From: Mucilaginibacter sp.
GTDB taxonomy: Bacteria; Bacteroidota; Bacteroidia; Sphingobacteriales; Sphingobacteriaceae
Assembly: GCF_028288105.1 (NCBI RefSeq)
Contig: NZ_JAQBOI010000083.1
Coordinates: 1 to 38,117, forward strand
Reading direction: 5' to 3'
Length of the DNA: 38,117 nucleotides
Every line of letters starts with the position of its first letter. Within the stretch, counting starts at the first letter, position 1. The translations under genes were made by a program, and so were the position numbers. Positions 1 to 8,595 of the stretch are shown piece by piece. Below the pieces are notes generated by a model, which was not told the DNA's origin, ran no database searches, and saw only the letters and a program-made list of their open reading frames with translations.

Positions 1-743
1 CCTTTTTCAAGCATCTCAAGCTTTAATTCGAGCTCTTGTATGTATGGGGTTTGTATAGTATTATCAATGTTCTTGATCAGCAAGTCATCTCGCTTTATGT
101 AAGCAATTTCGTTATCATTTAAATAAATAACGTTTTTGGTATACTCCACAATTGGTGTAGCATCAGATGCTATAAAATATTCACCTTTGCCAACACCAAT
201 AACCATAGGGCTGCCTTTACGTGCCGCTATTAATTCATTCGGCTCATCAGCACTCATAATAACTATAGCATAAGCGCCAACAACCCTGTTAAGGGCAAGT
301 CTTACGGCTTCGTGCAGATCAAGCCCGGTAACCTTTTGGATGTCTTCAATCAAATGAATTAAAACCTCAGTATCGGTATCGCTTATAAAAGTATGGCCTT
401 TAGCAATCAATGCTTCTTTAAGCACGCCGTAGTTCTCAATAATACCGTTATGAATTATAGTGAGTTTACGATCTCCTGATGAATGTGGGTGAGAATTCCT
501 GTCGCTTGGTGCCCCGTGAGTGGCCCAACGGGTGTGGCCCATACCAGCCGTGCCTGTTAATTTAACTCCTTTTACAAAATTTTCAAGATCGCTAACCTTG
601 CCGGCTTTTTTGTAAACTTTTAAACCGTTATCGGCTAAAGCAATACCTGCGCTGTCGTATCCGCGATACTCCAGGCGGTGTAACCCTTTTATAACTATTG
701 GATAAGCATCCCTATAGCCTATATATCCTACTATACCGCACAT
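1..743 (-). CDS. glmS: Glutamine--fructose-6-phosphate aminotransferase, N-terminal part (truncated by window edge)
   Basis: Reverse complement from ATG at 743 reads MCGIVGYIGYRDAYPIVIKGLHRLEYRGYDSAGIA...HTRWATHGAPS, the class II glutamine amidotransferase N-terminus of GlmS. Confidence 0.96.
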   Translation of the reverse strand, partial: MCGIVGYIGYRDAYPIVIKGLHRLEYRGYDSAGIALADNGLKVYKKAGKVSDLENFVKGVKLTGTAGMGHTRWATHGAPSDRNSHPHSSGDRKLTIIHNGIIENYGVLKEALIAKGHTFISDTDTEVLIHLIEDIQKVTGLDLHEAVRLALNRVVGAYAIVIMSADEPNELIAARKGSPMVIGVGKGEYFIASDATPIVEYTKNVIYLNDNEIAYIKRDDLLIKNIDNTIQTPYIQELELKLEMLEK

Positions 744-768
744 AAATTTAATATTAAATATATGGTGC

Positions 769-776
769 CAAAAATA
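769..776 (-). promoter_or_regulatory. Bacteroidetes -7 element (TATTTTTG) for glmS
   Basis: Minus strand reads TATTTTTGGCACC about 25 nt upstream of the glmS ATG; matches TAnnTTTG. Confidence 0.5.
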
Positions 777-791
777 GCAGTAATACTTTAA

Positions 792-824
792 TATCCATGT
801 TTATTGCAACAACAAACATGGATA
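792..824. repeat. 11-bp perfect inverted repeat TATCCATGTTT / AAACATGGATA between DUF4270 gene and glmS
   Basis: Arms 792-802 and 814-824 with 11-nt loop; no U-tract on the minus-strand exit side. Confidence 0.7.
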
Positions 825-834
825 CACGGTTATT

Positions 835-2232
835 TTACTTATTTATTTTTGTATAAATAATGTTTAGTTTAATTCTATCGGGAGAGTTTTTACCAACAGG
901 TATCACACGTTCGGCAAACTGAACAGTAGGTGTAATATCAATTGAAGTGCCTACGGTGGGGTTAACCGGGGCAATAAACGTTCCATAATCTACAGTTTTT
1001 CCGGTAATAAGGTCCTGAATATATCCGGTTACTGTAAAGTGATACTCGCCTGTTGCTGAATTATAAAAACCACCAAAAGTGTTTACACCATTTGCACCTC
1101 GCGGATCACTAACTGAAGCATCCTGTATTGGTACACGTTGTTTTGCAATATCCAATTGATACATTGTTAACCGCGGTGCGGCTCTATAAGGTATAGTTGT
1201 TCCGGGTGCGGCTTTAACAATAAGCTCGGCTCGGTTAATTACTACATTGCCTACACCAGCAAAAGCGTTTTTAATATTGGGGAAGCTTACTTTGGCCTTT
1301 AAGCCTGCAAGGCCCTTTAAGTAAAAGAGACCATCTGTAGATGTATTATTGAGAGCCGCCTGTACTTTTGTACTATGTGTGTGCTTTATCTGCACAGCAT
1401 GAGTACGTGTCTGAACAGGTATTCTAACTGCCCCTGTATCACTTACTCCGGCACTATCTGTTCTGTAAAATACATCAACGCGTGCAGAATCTAATACGAA
1501 CATGATGTTTCCACCCGGACCCGTAGTTTGGCTTTTATCTAAAGTAAGATACAACCCTTTAACCGCGTTTTGAAAGGCTGTACTTGATGCCCGGTAAGAG
1601 GTGGCACCAGCTCCAAATAAATATTGATTTACAAAAGCCTGGCTAATAGGTATGCGTAATTGCGGCGCAACCTTTACAAGTGTATCTGTTCGGCCGGTTA
1701 AAATAGCATATATTTTTATGGTGTCATGTGAACGTACCGTAAAAGTTTTTGTCCCTAATAGTGCTGCGTCATAAGTCCATTGTTTATTGCTGTAATAAGA
1801 TGTGCCGGATTTAATCGGCTCACTTAACTGGTGTACATCCAACTTAAATTTTGATGTAAGTGAATCGCCGTAAAAACCATCAGCATAAGGTAATACCAAA
1901 ACGGATGAGTCAATTGTCATTGTCCCGCCGGCGCCGGTTGGCAAGGTATATGTGGTGGCGTAACCTGGCAACGATAGGGCTGCAGCAATGTTTGATTCGG
2001 TAACACCAAGTTCAGGGTCTTTGAAATAAGATAGTGGGGTTCTGGACAATGCAGTTGTAACTACAGTATCTTCGGGTACAGTAATAACATTTATATTGGT
2101 ATCAACCATTAACGTGCCATTAAGCTGGTTACTGGCATCAACGCCTAACCCAATAGAATCCTGGTTTTTACAGCCATTCAAAATAAAAAGACTTATTAAC
2201 AGGGTTAATAAGCCTAATTTGTAAAATTTCAT
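835..2232 (-). CDS. DUF4270 domain-containing lipoprotein
   Basis: 465 aa; lipoprotein signal peptide with lipobox (LFILNGC); DUF4270-like body, common in Bacteroidetes. Confidence 0.85.
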   Translation of the reverse strand: MKFYKLGLLTLLISLFILNGCKNQDSIGLGVDASNQLNGTLMVDTNINVITVPEDTVVTTALSRTPLSYFKDPELGVTESNIAAALSLPGYATTYTLPTGAGGTMTIDSSVLVLPYADGFYGDSLTSKFKLDVHQLSEPIKSGTSYYSNKQWTYDAALLGTKTFTVRSHDTIKIYAILTGRTDTLVKVAPQLRIPISQAFVNQYLFGAGATSYRASSTAFQNAVKGLYLTLDKSQTTGPGGNIMFVLDSARVDVFYRTDSAGVSDTGAVRIPVQTRTHAVQIKHTHSTKVQAALNNTSTDGLFYLKGLAGLKAKVSFPNIKNAFAGVGNVVINRAELIVKAAPGTTIPYRAAPRLTMYQLDIAKQRVPIQDASVSDPRGANGVNTFGGFYNSATGEYHFTVTGYIQDLITGKTVDYGTFIAPVNPTVGTSIDITPTVQFAERVIPVGKNSPDRIKLNIIYTKINK

Positions 2233-2247
2233 ATGTAATTTTAAAGC

Positions 2248-3075
2248 TTAAGCAACATCCACCAATTGATCGTTGGTAATTTCGTCGTAAAAATTGTAAT
2301 AATTTTCGAAATCAGAAGTGGAAACGTATTCTAAGACCGATTTATTGCTGTTTTTAACATTATTTAACACATCAGCATCAATGTTAGCGCTGCCTAACAC
2401 AATGCCATCGCTATACTGGATAGCACCTGCATACATTGCAGTGTTAGTGCCTTCCTTGTAAACTTCGGTATGTGCTTCGGTCATATCGCCCATTATTGCC
2501 TTACGTGCAAAATCGGGATCCATTTTCTCTTTAAAATCATTTTCATAAATAGAGTAAACTACTTTTGAATTTTTAAAAGTAGGATCGTCTTTATATGTTG
2601 TTTTTAGATAAGCCGGCACTAAAGCGCTCATCCAGCCGTGGCAGTGAATAACATCTGGCGCCCAGCCAAGTTTCTTAACAGTTTCTAATGCACCTTTGCA
2701 AAAGAAGATCATACGCTCGTCGTTGTCGGCATAAAATTTACCGTCTTTATCGTTAAACACGTGCTTACGTTGAAAATACTCTTCATTATCTAAAAAGTAA
2801 ACTTGCATACGTGCTGCCGGAATTGAAGCAACCTTAATTATCAGCGGATTATCATTATCATTAATAATAATATTCATCCCAGATAAACGGATAACTTCAT
2901 GTAAGCGGTTCCTGCGCTCATTAATATTCCCGAAACGCGGCATCAAAATGCGTATTTCAAAACCTTTTTCCTGCATTGCTTGCGGAAGCTGGCGTGTTAT
3001 TTCGGCAATTTTTGTGAGTTCAAGGAAAGGGGACATTTCATGAGTTATGAACAAAAGCTTAGATTTACCCATCAC
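2248..3075 (-). CDS. Stand-alone glycogen/starch synthase (GT5) N-terminal-domain-like protein
   Basis: MGKSKLLFITHEMSPF..ITRQLPQAMQEKGFEIRILMPRFG...DVIHCHGWMSALVPAYLK; resembles the GlgA N-terminal Rossmann domain but is only 275 aa. Confidence 0.8.
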   Translation of the reverse strand: MMGKSKLLFITHEMSPFLELTKIAEITRQLPQAMQEKGFEIRILMPRFGNINERRNRLHEVIRLSGMNIIINDNDNPLIIKVASIPAARMQVYFLDNEEYFQRKHVFNDKDGKFYADNDERMIFFCKGALETVKKLGWAPDVIHCHGWMSALVPAYLKTTYKDDPTFKNSKVVYSIYENDFKEKMDPDFARKAIMGDMTEAHTEVYKEGTNTAMYAGAIQYSDGIVLGSANIDADVLNNVKNSNKSVLEYVSTSDFENYYNFYDEITNDQLVDVA

Positions 3076-3118
3076 TAATCAGTATTAAATGTAAAGAAGT
3101 CAAAAAAATTTGAGTTTG

Positions 3119-3149
3119 CAAATATAAGCATTATTATATGAACTGGCAA
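3119..3149 (-). promoter_or_regulatory. Bacteroidetes promoter (-33 TTG, -7 TATATTTG) for the GT5-like gene
   Basis: Minus strand: TTG (3147-3149), 20-nt spacer, TATATTTG (3119-3126), about 45 nt upstream of the ATG. Confidence 0.6.
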
Positions 3150-3224
3150 CCACATGTGCAAGTGGGTTTGGTAGTTTTTAAGTAATTGCACACCTTTACC
3201 AAATTTTTACAACCTTATTTTAGC

Positions 3225-4055
3225 TTGAAAACATTTACCACCCGCCGGGAGATCCGGGAATATCTGTCCGCACAAAGCCCTGCAACCGTTGGGTTTGTAC
3301 CTACCTTGGGCGCATTGCACAATGGCCATCTATCGTTAATTGCACAGGCAAAAAAGGCCAATGACATTGTAGTTTGCAGCATTTTTGTGAACCCCACCCA
3401 GTTTAATGATCCAAAAGACCTGGAGAATTATCCGCGCCCTATTGAGGCCGATATAGCCAAATTAGAGCAAGCCGGCTGCCATGTTTTGTTTAACCCTGCA
3501 GTGAGCGAAATTTATGACAATAATGAGCAATGGCATTTAGACATTGGCCCGCTGGAACATTTATTGGAAGGCGAGTTTAGACCGGGGCACTACCAGGGCG
3601 TAACACAGGTGGTATATAAACTGCTGGATATTGTTAAACCCAACACCTTATACATGGGCCAAAAAGATTACCAGCAGTTTATGGTGGTAAGCCGGATGGT
3701 TGAACTATTAGATATCCCCGTTAAAATGGTGATGTGCCCAATTGAGCGCGAACCGGATGGCTTGGCCATGAGTTCGCGCAATATCCACCTAAGCCCGGCC
3801 GATAGGCAACATGCTTTGATCTTATCAAAAACACTGAACTGGGTTAAAGCGAATTTTGACAGCAATAACATTACAGACTTGCAGCAACAAGCCATGGATC
3901 TGCTTAAAACCGAAGATGGCGTACAGCCTGAATATTTTGAGATTGTTGACGGCAAAACCCTTTTGCCGGCTGATAGAAACAGCGAAACTATTGTAGCCCT
4001 TACCGCCGCCCGCGTAGGAAAAACAAGGCTGATAGATAATCTGCTGATACGATAG
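3225..4055 (+). CDS. panC: Pantoate--beta-alanine ligase
   Basis: FVPTLGALHNGHLSLI, VCSIFVNPTQFNDPKDLENYPR, MGQKDYQQFMV, AMSSRN motifs. The likely start is the in-frame TTG at 3225 (MKTFTTRREI); the ORF track extends it to 3186. Confidence 0.95.
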   Translation: MKTFTTRREIREYLSAQSPATVGFVPTLGALHNGHLSLIAQAKKANDIVVCSIFVNPTQFNDPKDLENYPRPIEADIAKLEQAGCHVLFNPAVSEIYDNNEQWHLDIGPLEHLLEGEFRPGHYQGVTQVVYKLLDIVKPNTLYMGQKDYQQFMVVSRMVELLDIPVKMVMCPIEREPDGLAMSSRNIHLSPADRQHALILSKTLNWVKANFDSNNITDLQQQAMDLLKTEDGVQPEYFEIVDGKTLLPADRNSETIVALTAARVGKTRLIDNLLIR

Positions 4056-4126
4056 ATCATAACAATGTCTTATATATATTACAGTTTGCCAACTATGGGT
4101 TATAGATTATCGGTTAAAATAATTCC

Positions 4127-4134
4127 TACCTTTG
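4127..4134 (+). promoter_or_regulatory. -7 element TACCTTTG immediately upstream of panD ATG
   Basis: TACCTTTGCACCATG: only 4 nt between the -7 element and the start codon. Confidence 0.55.
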
Positions 4135-4138
4135 CACC

Positions 4139-4489
4139 ATGATTATTGAGGTATTAAAATCAAAACTTCATCGTGTTAAGGTTACACAGGCCGAGCTGAA
4201 CTATGTTGGCAGTATAACTATTGATGAGGATCTTATTGAAGCGGCTAATATCATCCCGAACGAGAAGGTGCAGATTGTTAATAATAACAACGGCGCCCGC
4301 TTTGAAACCTATGTTATAAAAGGCGAACGTGGCAGTGGTACAGTATGCCTTAACGGCGCAACCGCAAGGCTTGCCCAGGTTGGCGATGTTGTTATCATTA
4401 TGTCTTACGCTTATATGGAAACCGAAGAAGCCCGTGCCTACGAGCCAATTTTGATATTCCCGGATGCAAATAACAAATTAATTAAATAA
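4139..4489 (+). CDS. panD: Aspartate 1-decarboxylase
   Basis: 116 aa; [29 protein letters not shown] (GS processing site), [20 protein letters not shown]. Confidence 0.97.
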   Translation: MIIEVLKSKLHRVKVTQAELNYVGSITIDEDLIEAANIIPNEKVQIVNNNNGARFETYVIKGERGSGTVCLNGATARLAQVGDVVIIMSYAYMETEEARAYEPILIFPDANNKLIK

Positions 4490-4520
4490 CTTAGGGGCTA
4501 TCTAAGCCCTGTTATTTAAT
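4481..4520 (+). promoter_or_regulatory. Hairpin spanning the panD stop codon and the downstream start codon
   Basis: ATTAAATAAC (4481-4490) / GTTATTTAAT (4511-4520) perfect 10-bp stem, plus inner GGGCT (4495-4499) / AGCCC (4505-4509). Confidence 0.7.
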
Positions 4521-5475
4521 GAAACTGCTTTTCACTTCCCTGCTGTTATTTCTTACTACTGCAGTATTTGCCCAGCAAGCCATCTTTTATTTAAAAAAGG
4601 ATGGCAAATACATCAACCAGTCTGATAGTGCCGACTATATCCGTGTTATAAAGCCGCCAGATTCGGCCTCGGTATTGTACAATGTTTTTGAATTTTATAA
4701 AAACGGGACACCAAAACTTATTGGCAAGTCGCGCACCATAGACCCACCCTGGTATGAAGGTCAATGCCTTAATTACTACGAATCGGGTAAAAAGCAAAGC
4801 CTCGGTAATTATAAAAACAACTTAAAATCAGGCGATTTCTTTGAATATTATTCAAATGGCAAATTATACCAGGCTTTAAAATATCCCGATACCACCAGGG
4901 TAGATAATATTAAAGATGACTTTTTAATAATTGCAAATTACGATTCGCTTGGTACAGTACAGGTGCAAAACGGCGAAGGGTATTATAAAGGCTTCGATGA
5001 AAAATTTAATTACATAAGCGATGCCGGTAAGATTGTTAACGGGAAAAGGGAAGGTACCTGGAAAATTGATTTCAGGAACAGAAACATTACCGCTACCGAG
5101 GTTTACAAGAATGGCGAATTAATAAGTGGCGAGTCTGAAACCGGGAATGGCGATGTAACCAAATATAGCGGCAGCAGGTTTACATCACCCGAATTTAAAG
5201 GAGGTGTTGAAGCATTTGGCAGCTACCTGGGCAACAACATAAAATACCCCGAAAACGAACGCAGAAGGAATATTGAAGGGCGGGTAATAATTACCTTTGT
5301 GATAGAAAAAGATGGCAGCTTAAGCAGCCTCAAAGTACTTAGATCAGTAAGCCCCGGGCTTGATGATGAAGCATTGCGGGTATTAAAAAGATCTCCAAAG
5401 TGGGTACCGGGCACAATGATGGGCAAGCCCATGAGAGTTAATTATAGTGTGCCTGTTAACTTTGCATTAAGGTAA
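4519..5475 (+). CDS. Secreted MORN-like repeat (YwqK-type) protein with C-terminal TonB-like domain
   Basis: Signal peptide (MKLLFTSLLLFLTTAVFAQ); repeated YYESGKKQSLGNYKNNLKSGDFFEYYSNG motifs; C-terminus NIEGRVIITFVIEKDGSLSSLKVLRSVSPGLDDEALRVLKRSPKWVPG typical of TonB CTDs. Confidence 0.85.
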   Translation: MKLLFTSLLLFLTTAVFAQQAIFYLKKDGKYINQSDSADYIRVIKPPDSASVLYNVFEFYKNGTPKLIGKSRTIDPPWYEGQCLNYYESGKKQSLGNYKNNLKSGDFFEYYSNGKLYQALKYPDTTRVDNIKDDFLIIANYDSLGTVQVQNGEGYYKGFDEKFNYISDAGKIVNGKREGTWKIDFRNRNITATEVYKNGELISGESETGNGDVTKYSGSRFTSPEFKGGVEAFGSYLGNNIKYPENERRRNIEGRVIITFVIEKDGSLSSLKVLRSVSPGLDDEALRVLKRSPKWVPGTMMGKPMRVNYSVPVNFALR

Positions 5476-5574
5476 TTAGCAATTACATACCGTATTTATA
5501 AGCATACTATAACTGGGTATTACACAGCCTAATATTAATTTACAAATTTAAAGTTCCAATTCCCTGCAAATTGC

Positions 5575-5582
5575 TATCTTTG
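5575..5582 (+). promoter_or_regulatory. -7 element TATCTTTG upstream of carB
   Basis: TATCTTTGCACCCC, matching TAnnTTTG, about 112 nt upstream of the carB start. Confidence 0.6.
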
Positions 5583-5584
5583 CA

Positions 5585-5621
5585 CCCCGACGCTGAGGTC
5601 GGGATTTTTCGCCTTTCAGCG
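5585..5621 (+). promoter_or_regulatory. Candidate carB leader attenuator-like RNA with two mutually exclusive hairpins
   Basis: Hairpin A CCCGAC (5586-5591)/GTCGGG (5598-5603) followed by ATTTTT; hairpin B CGCTGA (5591-5596)/TCAGCG (5616-5621). Confidence 0.45.
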
Positions 5622-5693
5622 CATAGGATTTACGTTAAATGGACTACCCATTTTTAACTTTTGAATTTTAACTTTTTGACTTAGAAAAGCCCT

Positions 5694-8510
5694 ATGCCCA
5701 AAGATACTTCCATCAAATCCGTACTAATTATTGGTTCAGGCCCTATCATTATTGGCCAGGCGTGTGAGTTTGATTACGCAGGCTCGCAAGCTGCCCTTTC
5801 TTTAAAAGAAGAAGGCATTACCGTATCCATCATCAACAGCAACCCTGCTACTATTATGACGGATAAGGTTATTGGCGACCATGTTTACCTGCTGCCGCTT
5901 ACCTGCGAAAGCATTGAGCAAATACTTACCGAACAAAAAATTGATGCCGTACTGCCTACTATGGGTGGCCAAACCGCGCTAAACCTTTGTATTGAGGCCG
6001 ATGAGCAAGGTATCTGGAAAAAACACGGTGTTAAAATTGTAGGTGTTGATATAGCCGCGATAGAAAAAACCGAGAATCGCGAAGCCTTCCGCCAGTTAAT
6101 GGTTGATATAGGTGTTGGAGTGGCTACTTCAAAAATAGCCAACTCGTTCCTTGAAGGTAAAGAAGCCGCGCAGGAAATTGGTTTCCCGCTGGTTATACGC
6201 CCAAGCTATACGCTGGGTGGTAAAGGCGCTGGCTTTGTACATAAAAAAGAAGATTTTGACGCCGCTTTAAGTCGCGGCTTGCAGGCATCGCCAACCCACG
6301 AGGTATTGGTTGAGCAGGCAGTTTTAGGCTGGAAAGAATACGAGCTGGAGCTTTTGAGGGATAGTAATGATAACGTTATCATTATCTGTTCTATCGAGAA
6401 CTTCGACCCAATGGGTATCCACACCGGCGACTCGATAACCGTGGCACCTGCCATGACACTGAGCGACCGCTGCTACCAGGAAATGCGTAACCAGGCCATC
6501 AAAATGATGCGTGCCATTGGTAATTTCGCGGGTGGTTGTAACGTACAGTTCTCGGTAAACCCTGCCGATGAAAGCATTATCGCCATTGAGATAAACCCAC
6601 GTGTATCGCGTTCATCAGCATTAGCATCAAAAGCAACAGGTTACCCAATTGCTAAAATAGCTGCAAAGCTGGCCATTGGTTATAACCTCGATGAAATAGA
6701 AAATCAGATCACCAAAACAACTTCGGCTTATTTTGAACCGACGTTGGATTACGTGATCGTAAAGATCCCCCGCTGGAACTTTGATAAATTTAAAGGCGCT
6801 AACCGCGAGCTTGGTTTAACCATGAAATCGGTAGGCGAGGTGATGGGCATTGGCCGCAGCTTTATCGAAGCTTTACAGAAGGCTTGCCAGAGTTTAGAAA
6901 TTGGCCGCGCCGGCCTTGGTGCCGATGGCCGCCAAAGCCGCAACCTTGACGAGATAATGCACAGCCTGGAGCATCCAAGCTGGGACAGGCTGTTCCACAT
7001 CTATGATGCCATGAGCCTGGGTGTGCCAATTGAATCGATAAGAAAAGTTACTAAGATTGACCGCTGGTTCCTGAACCAGATACAGGATGTAGTGAACGTA
7101 GAAACAGAACTGCGCCGCTACTCGCTGAATAATATCCCCGAAGATTTCTTCTTCACCCTAAAACAACGCGGTTTTTCTGATACCCAGATAGCCTACGTAT
7201 TAGGTAACGTAACCGAGGAAGATGTTTACAAACGCCGCAAAGCGCTAAACATTAACCGTGTTTACAAAATGGTAGATACCTGCGCGGCAGAGTTCGCGGC
7301 AAAAACACCATATTACTACTCTACTTACGAGGGCGAGAACGAGTCCATCGTATCTGATAAAAAGAAAATAATTGTATTAGGATCGGGGCCTAACCGTATT
7401 GGACAGGGTATTGAATTTGATTATAGCTGTGTACATGGTTTGCTTGCCGCTAAAGAAGCCGGCTATGAGGCCATCATGATCAACTGTAACCCCGAAACCG
7501 TATCTACCGACTTTAACATGGCCGATAAGCTGTACTTTGAGCCCGTTTTTTGGGAGCATGTACGCGAGATCATCGACCTGGAGAAACCGGAAGGTGTAAT
7601 TGTTCAGTTAGGTGGCCAAACAGCCCTTAAAATGGCCGAGAAGCTACATGAGCATGGTGTTAAGATAATTGGCACATCATTCAACGATATGGATGTGGCT
7701 GAAGATCGCGGCCGTTTCAGCGACTTGTTAAAAGAGCTTGGAATCCCTTACCCTAAATATGGTGTTGCCGAAAGTGCTGAAGAAGCGCTGGAAGTTGCGC
7801 ACGAAGTAGGTTACCCGGTATTGGTTCGCCCAAGCTACGTGCTTGGTGGCCAGGGCATGAGCATTGTGATAAACGACGAGGACCTGGAGAAGGCTGTGGT
7901 AAATCTGTTGAAAAATTTACCCGGTAACCGGGTATTAATTGACCACTTCCTTGATCGTGCTGCCGAAACTGAGTCAGATTCTATCCACGATGGGGATGAT
8001 GTTCACATTATTGGTTTGATGGAACACATTGAACCTGCGGGCATCCATTCCGGCGATTCATTTGCCGTATTACCTCCGTTTGATCTATCAGCTAACGTGA
8101 TAAGCAAGATGGAAGAATACACAGAGAAAATTGCCCGTGCCCTAAACGTTCGTGGCCTGCTGAATATTCAATTCGCGGTTAAAGATGATAGGGTATATGT
8201 GATAGAAGCTAACCCGCGTGCATCGCGTACTGTGCCTTTTATAGCTAAAGCGTACGATGTGCCTTACATAAACATAGCTGCCAAAGTAATGCTTGGCGCA
8301 AACAAATTAAAAGACTTTACCATAGAGCGCAAGCTTAAAGGATATGCAATAAAAGAGCCTGTATTTTCGTTTGATAAGTTCCCGGAAGTAAACAAGGAGC
8401 TTGGGCCGGAAATGAAATCAACAGGCGAAGCCATCAGGTTCATCCCTGATTTGGACGACCCGTATTTCAGGCATCTGTATAAAGAAAAATCAATGTATTT
8501 AAGCAAGTAA
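5694..8510 (+). CDS. carB: Carbamoyl-phosphate synthase large subunit
   Basis: 938 aa; two ATP-grasp repeats (SVLIIGSGPIIIGQACEFDYAGSQA; IIVLGSGPNRIGQGIEFDYSCVH), EINPRVSRSSALASKATGYPIAK, EANPRASRTVPF. Confidence 0.98.
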   Translation: MPKDTSIKSVLIIGSGPIIIGQACEFDYAGSQAALSLKEEGITVSIINSNPATIMTDKVIGDHVYLLPLTCESIEQILTEQKIDAVLPTMGGQTALNLCIEADEQGIWKKHGVKIVGVDIAAIEKTENREAFRQLMVDIGVGVATSKIANSFLEGKEAAQEIGFPLVIRPSYTLGGKGAGFVHKKEDFDAALSRGLQASPTHEVLVEQAVLGWKEYELELLRDSNDNVIIICSIENFDPMGIHTGDSITVAPAMTLSDRCYQEMRNQAIKMMRAIGNFAGGCNVQFSVNPADESIIAIEINPRVSRSSALASKATGYPIAKIAAKLAIGYNLDEIENQITKTTSAYFEPTLDYVIVKIPRWNFDKFKGANRELGLTMKSVGEVMGIGRSFIEALQKACQSLEIGRAGLGADGRQSRNLDEIMHSLEHPSWDRLFHIYDAMSLGVPIESIRKVTKIDRWFLNQIQDVVNVETELRRYSLNNIPEDFFFTLKQRGFSDTQIAYVLGNVTEEDVYKRRKALNINRVYKMVDTCAAEFAAKTPYYYSTYEGENESIVSDKKKIIVLGSGPNRIGQGIEFDYSCVHGLLAAKEAGYEAIMINCNPETVSTDFNMADKLYFEPVFWEHVREIIDLEKPEGVIVQLGGQTALKMAEKLHEHGVKIIGTSFNDMDVAEDRGRFSDLLKELGIPYPKYGVAESAEEALEVAHEVGYPVLVRPSYVLGGQGMSIVINDEDLEKAVVNLLKNLPGNRVLIDHFLDRAAETESDSIHDGDDVHIIGLMEHIEPAGIHSGDSFAVLPPFDLSANVISKMEEYTEKIARALNVRGLLNIQFAVKDDRVYVIEANPRASRTVPFIAKAYDVPYINIAAKVMLGANKLKDFTIERKLKGYAIKEPVFSFDKFPEVNKELGPEMKSTGEAIRFIPDLDDPYFRHLYKEKSMYLSK

Positions 8511-8534
8511 TTCAAAACTGGCATCAGTTTTGAA
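8511..8534 (+). terminator. Hairpin after the carB stop
   Basis: TTCAAAACTG GCAT CAGTTTTGAA, perfect 10-bp stem directly after the stop; weak T-tract (TTT). Confidence 0.55.
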
Positions 8535-8595
8535 TTTAAGGTTAGTCGCCGTGAGATTTTACGGTGCCTATATGGTTTAATTTAGTACTATAGTA

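Noticed and set aside
744-834. Possible glmS ribozyme upstream of glmS
   Set aside because: The predicted 5' leader is only about 20-25 nt and no ribozyme core is visible; the dyad lies upstream of the promoter -7 element.
5885-8524. Five minus-strand ORFs antisense to carB (60-86 aa)
   Set aside because: They lie inside a strong CDS and show low-complexity Ser-rich shadow translation with no recognisable domain.
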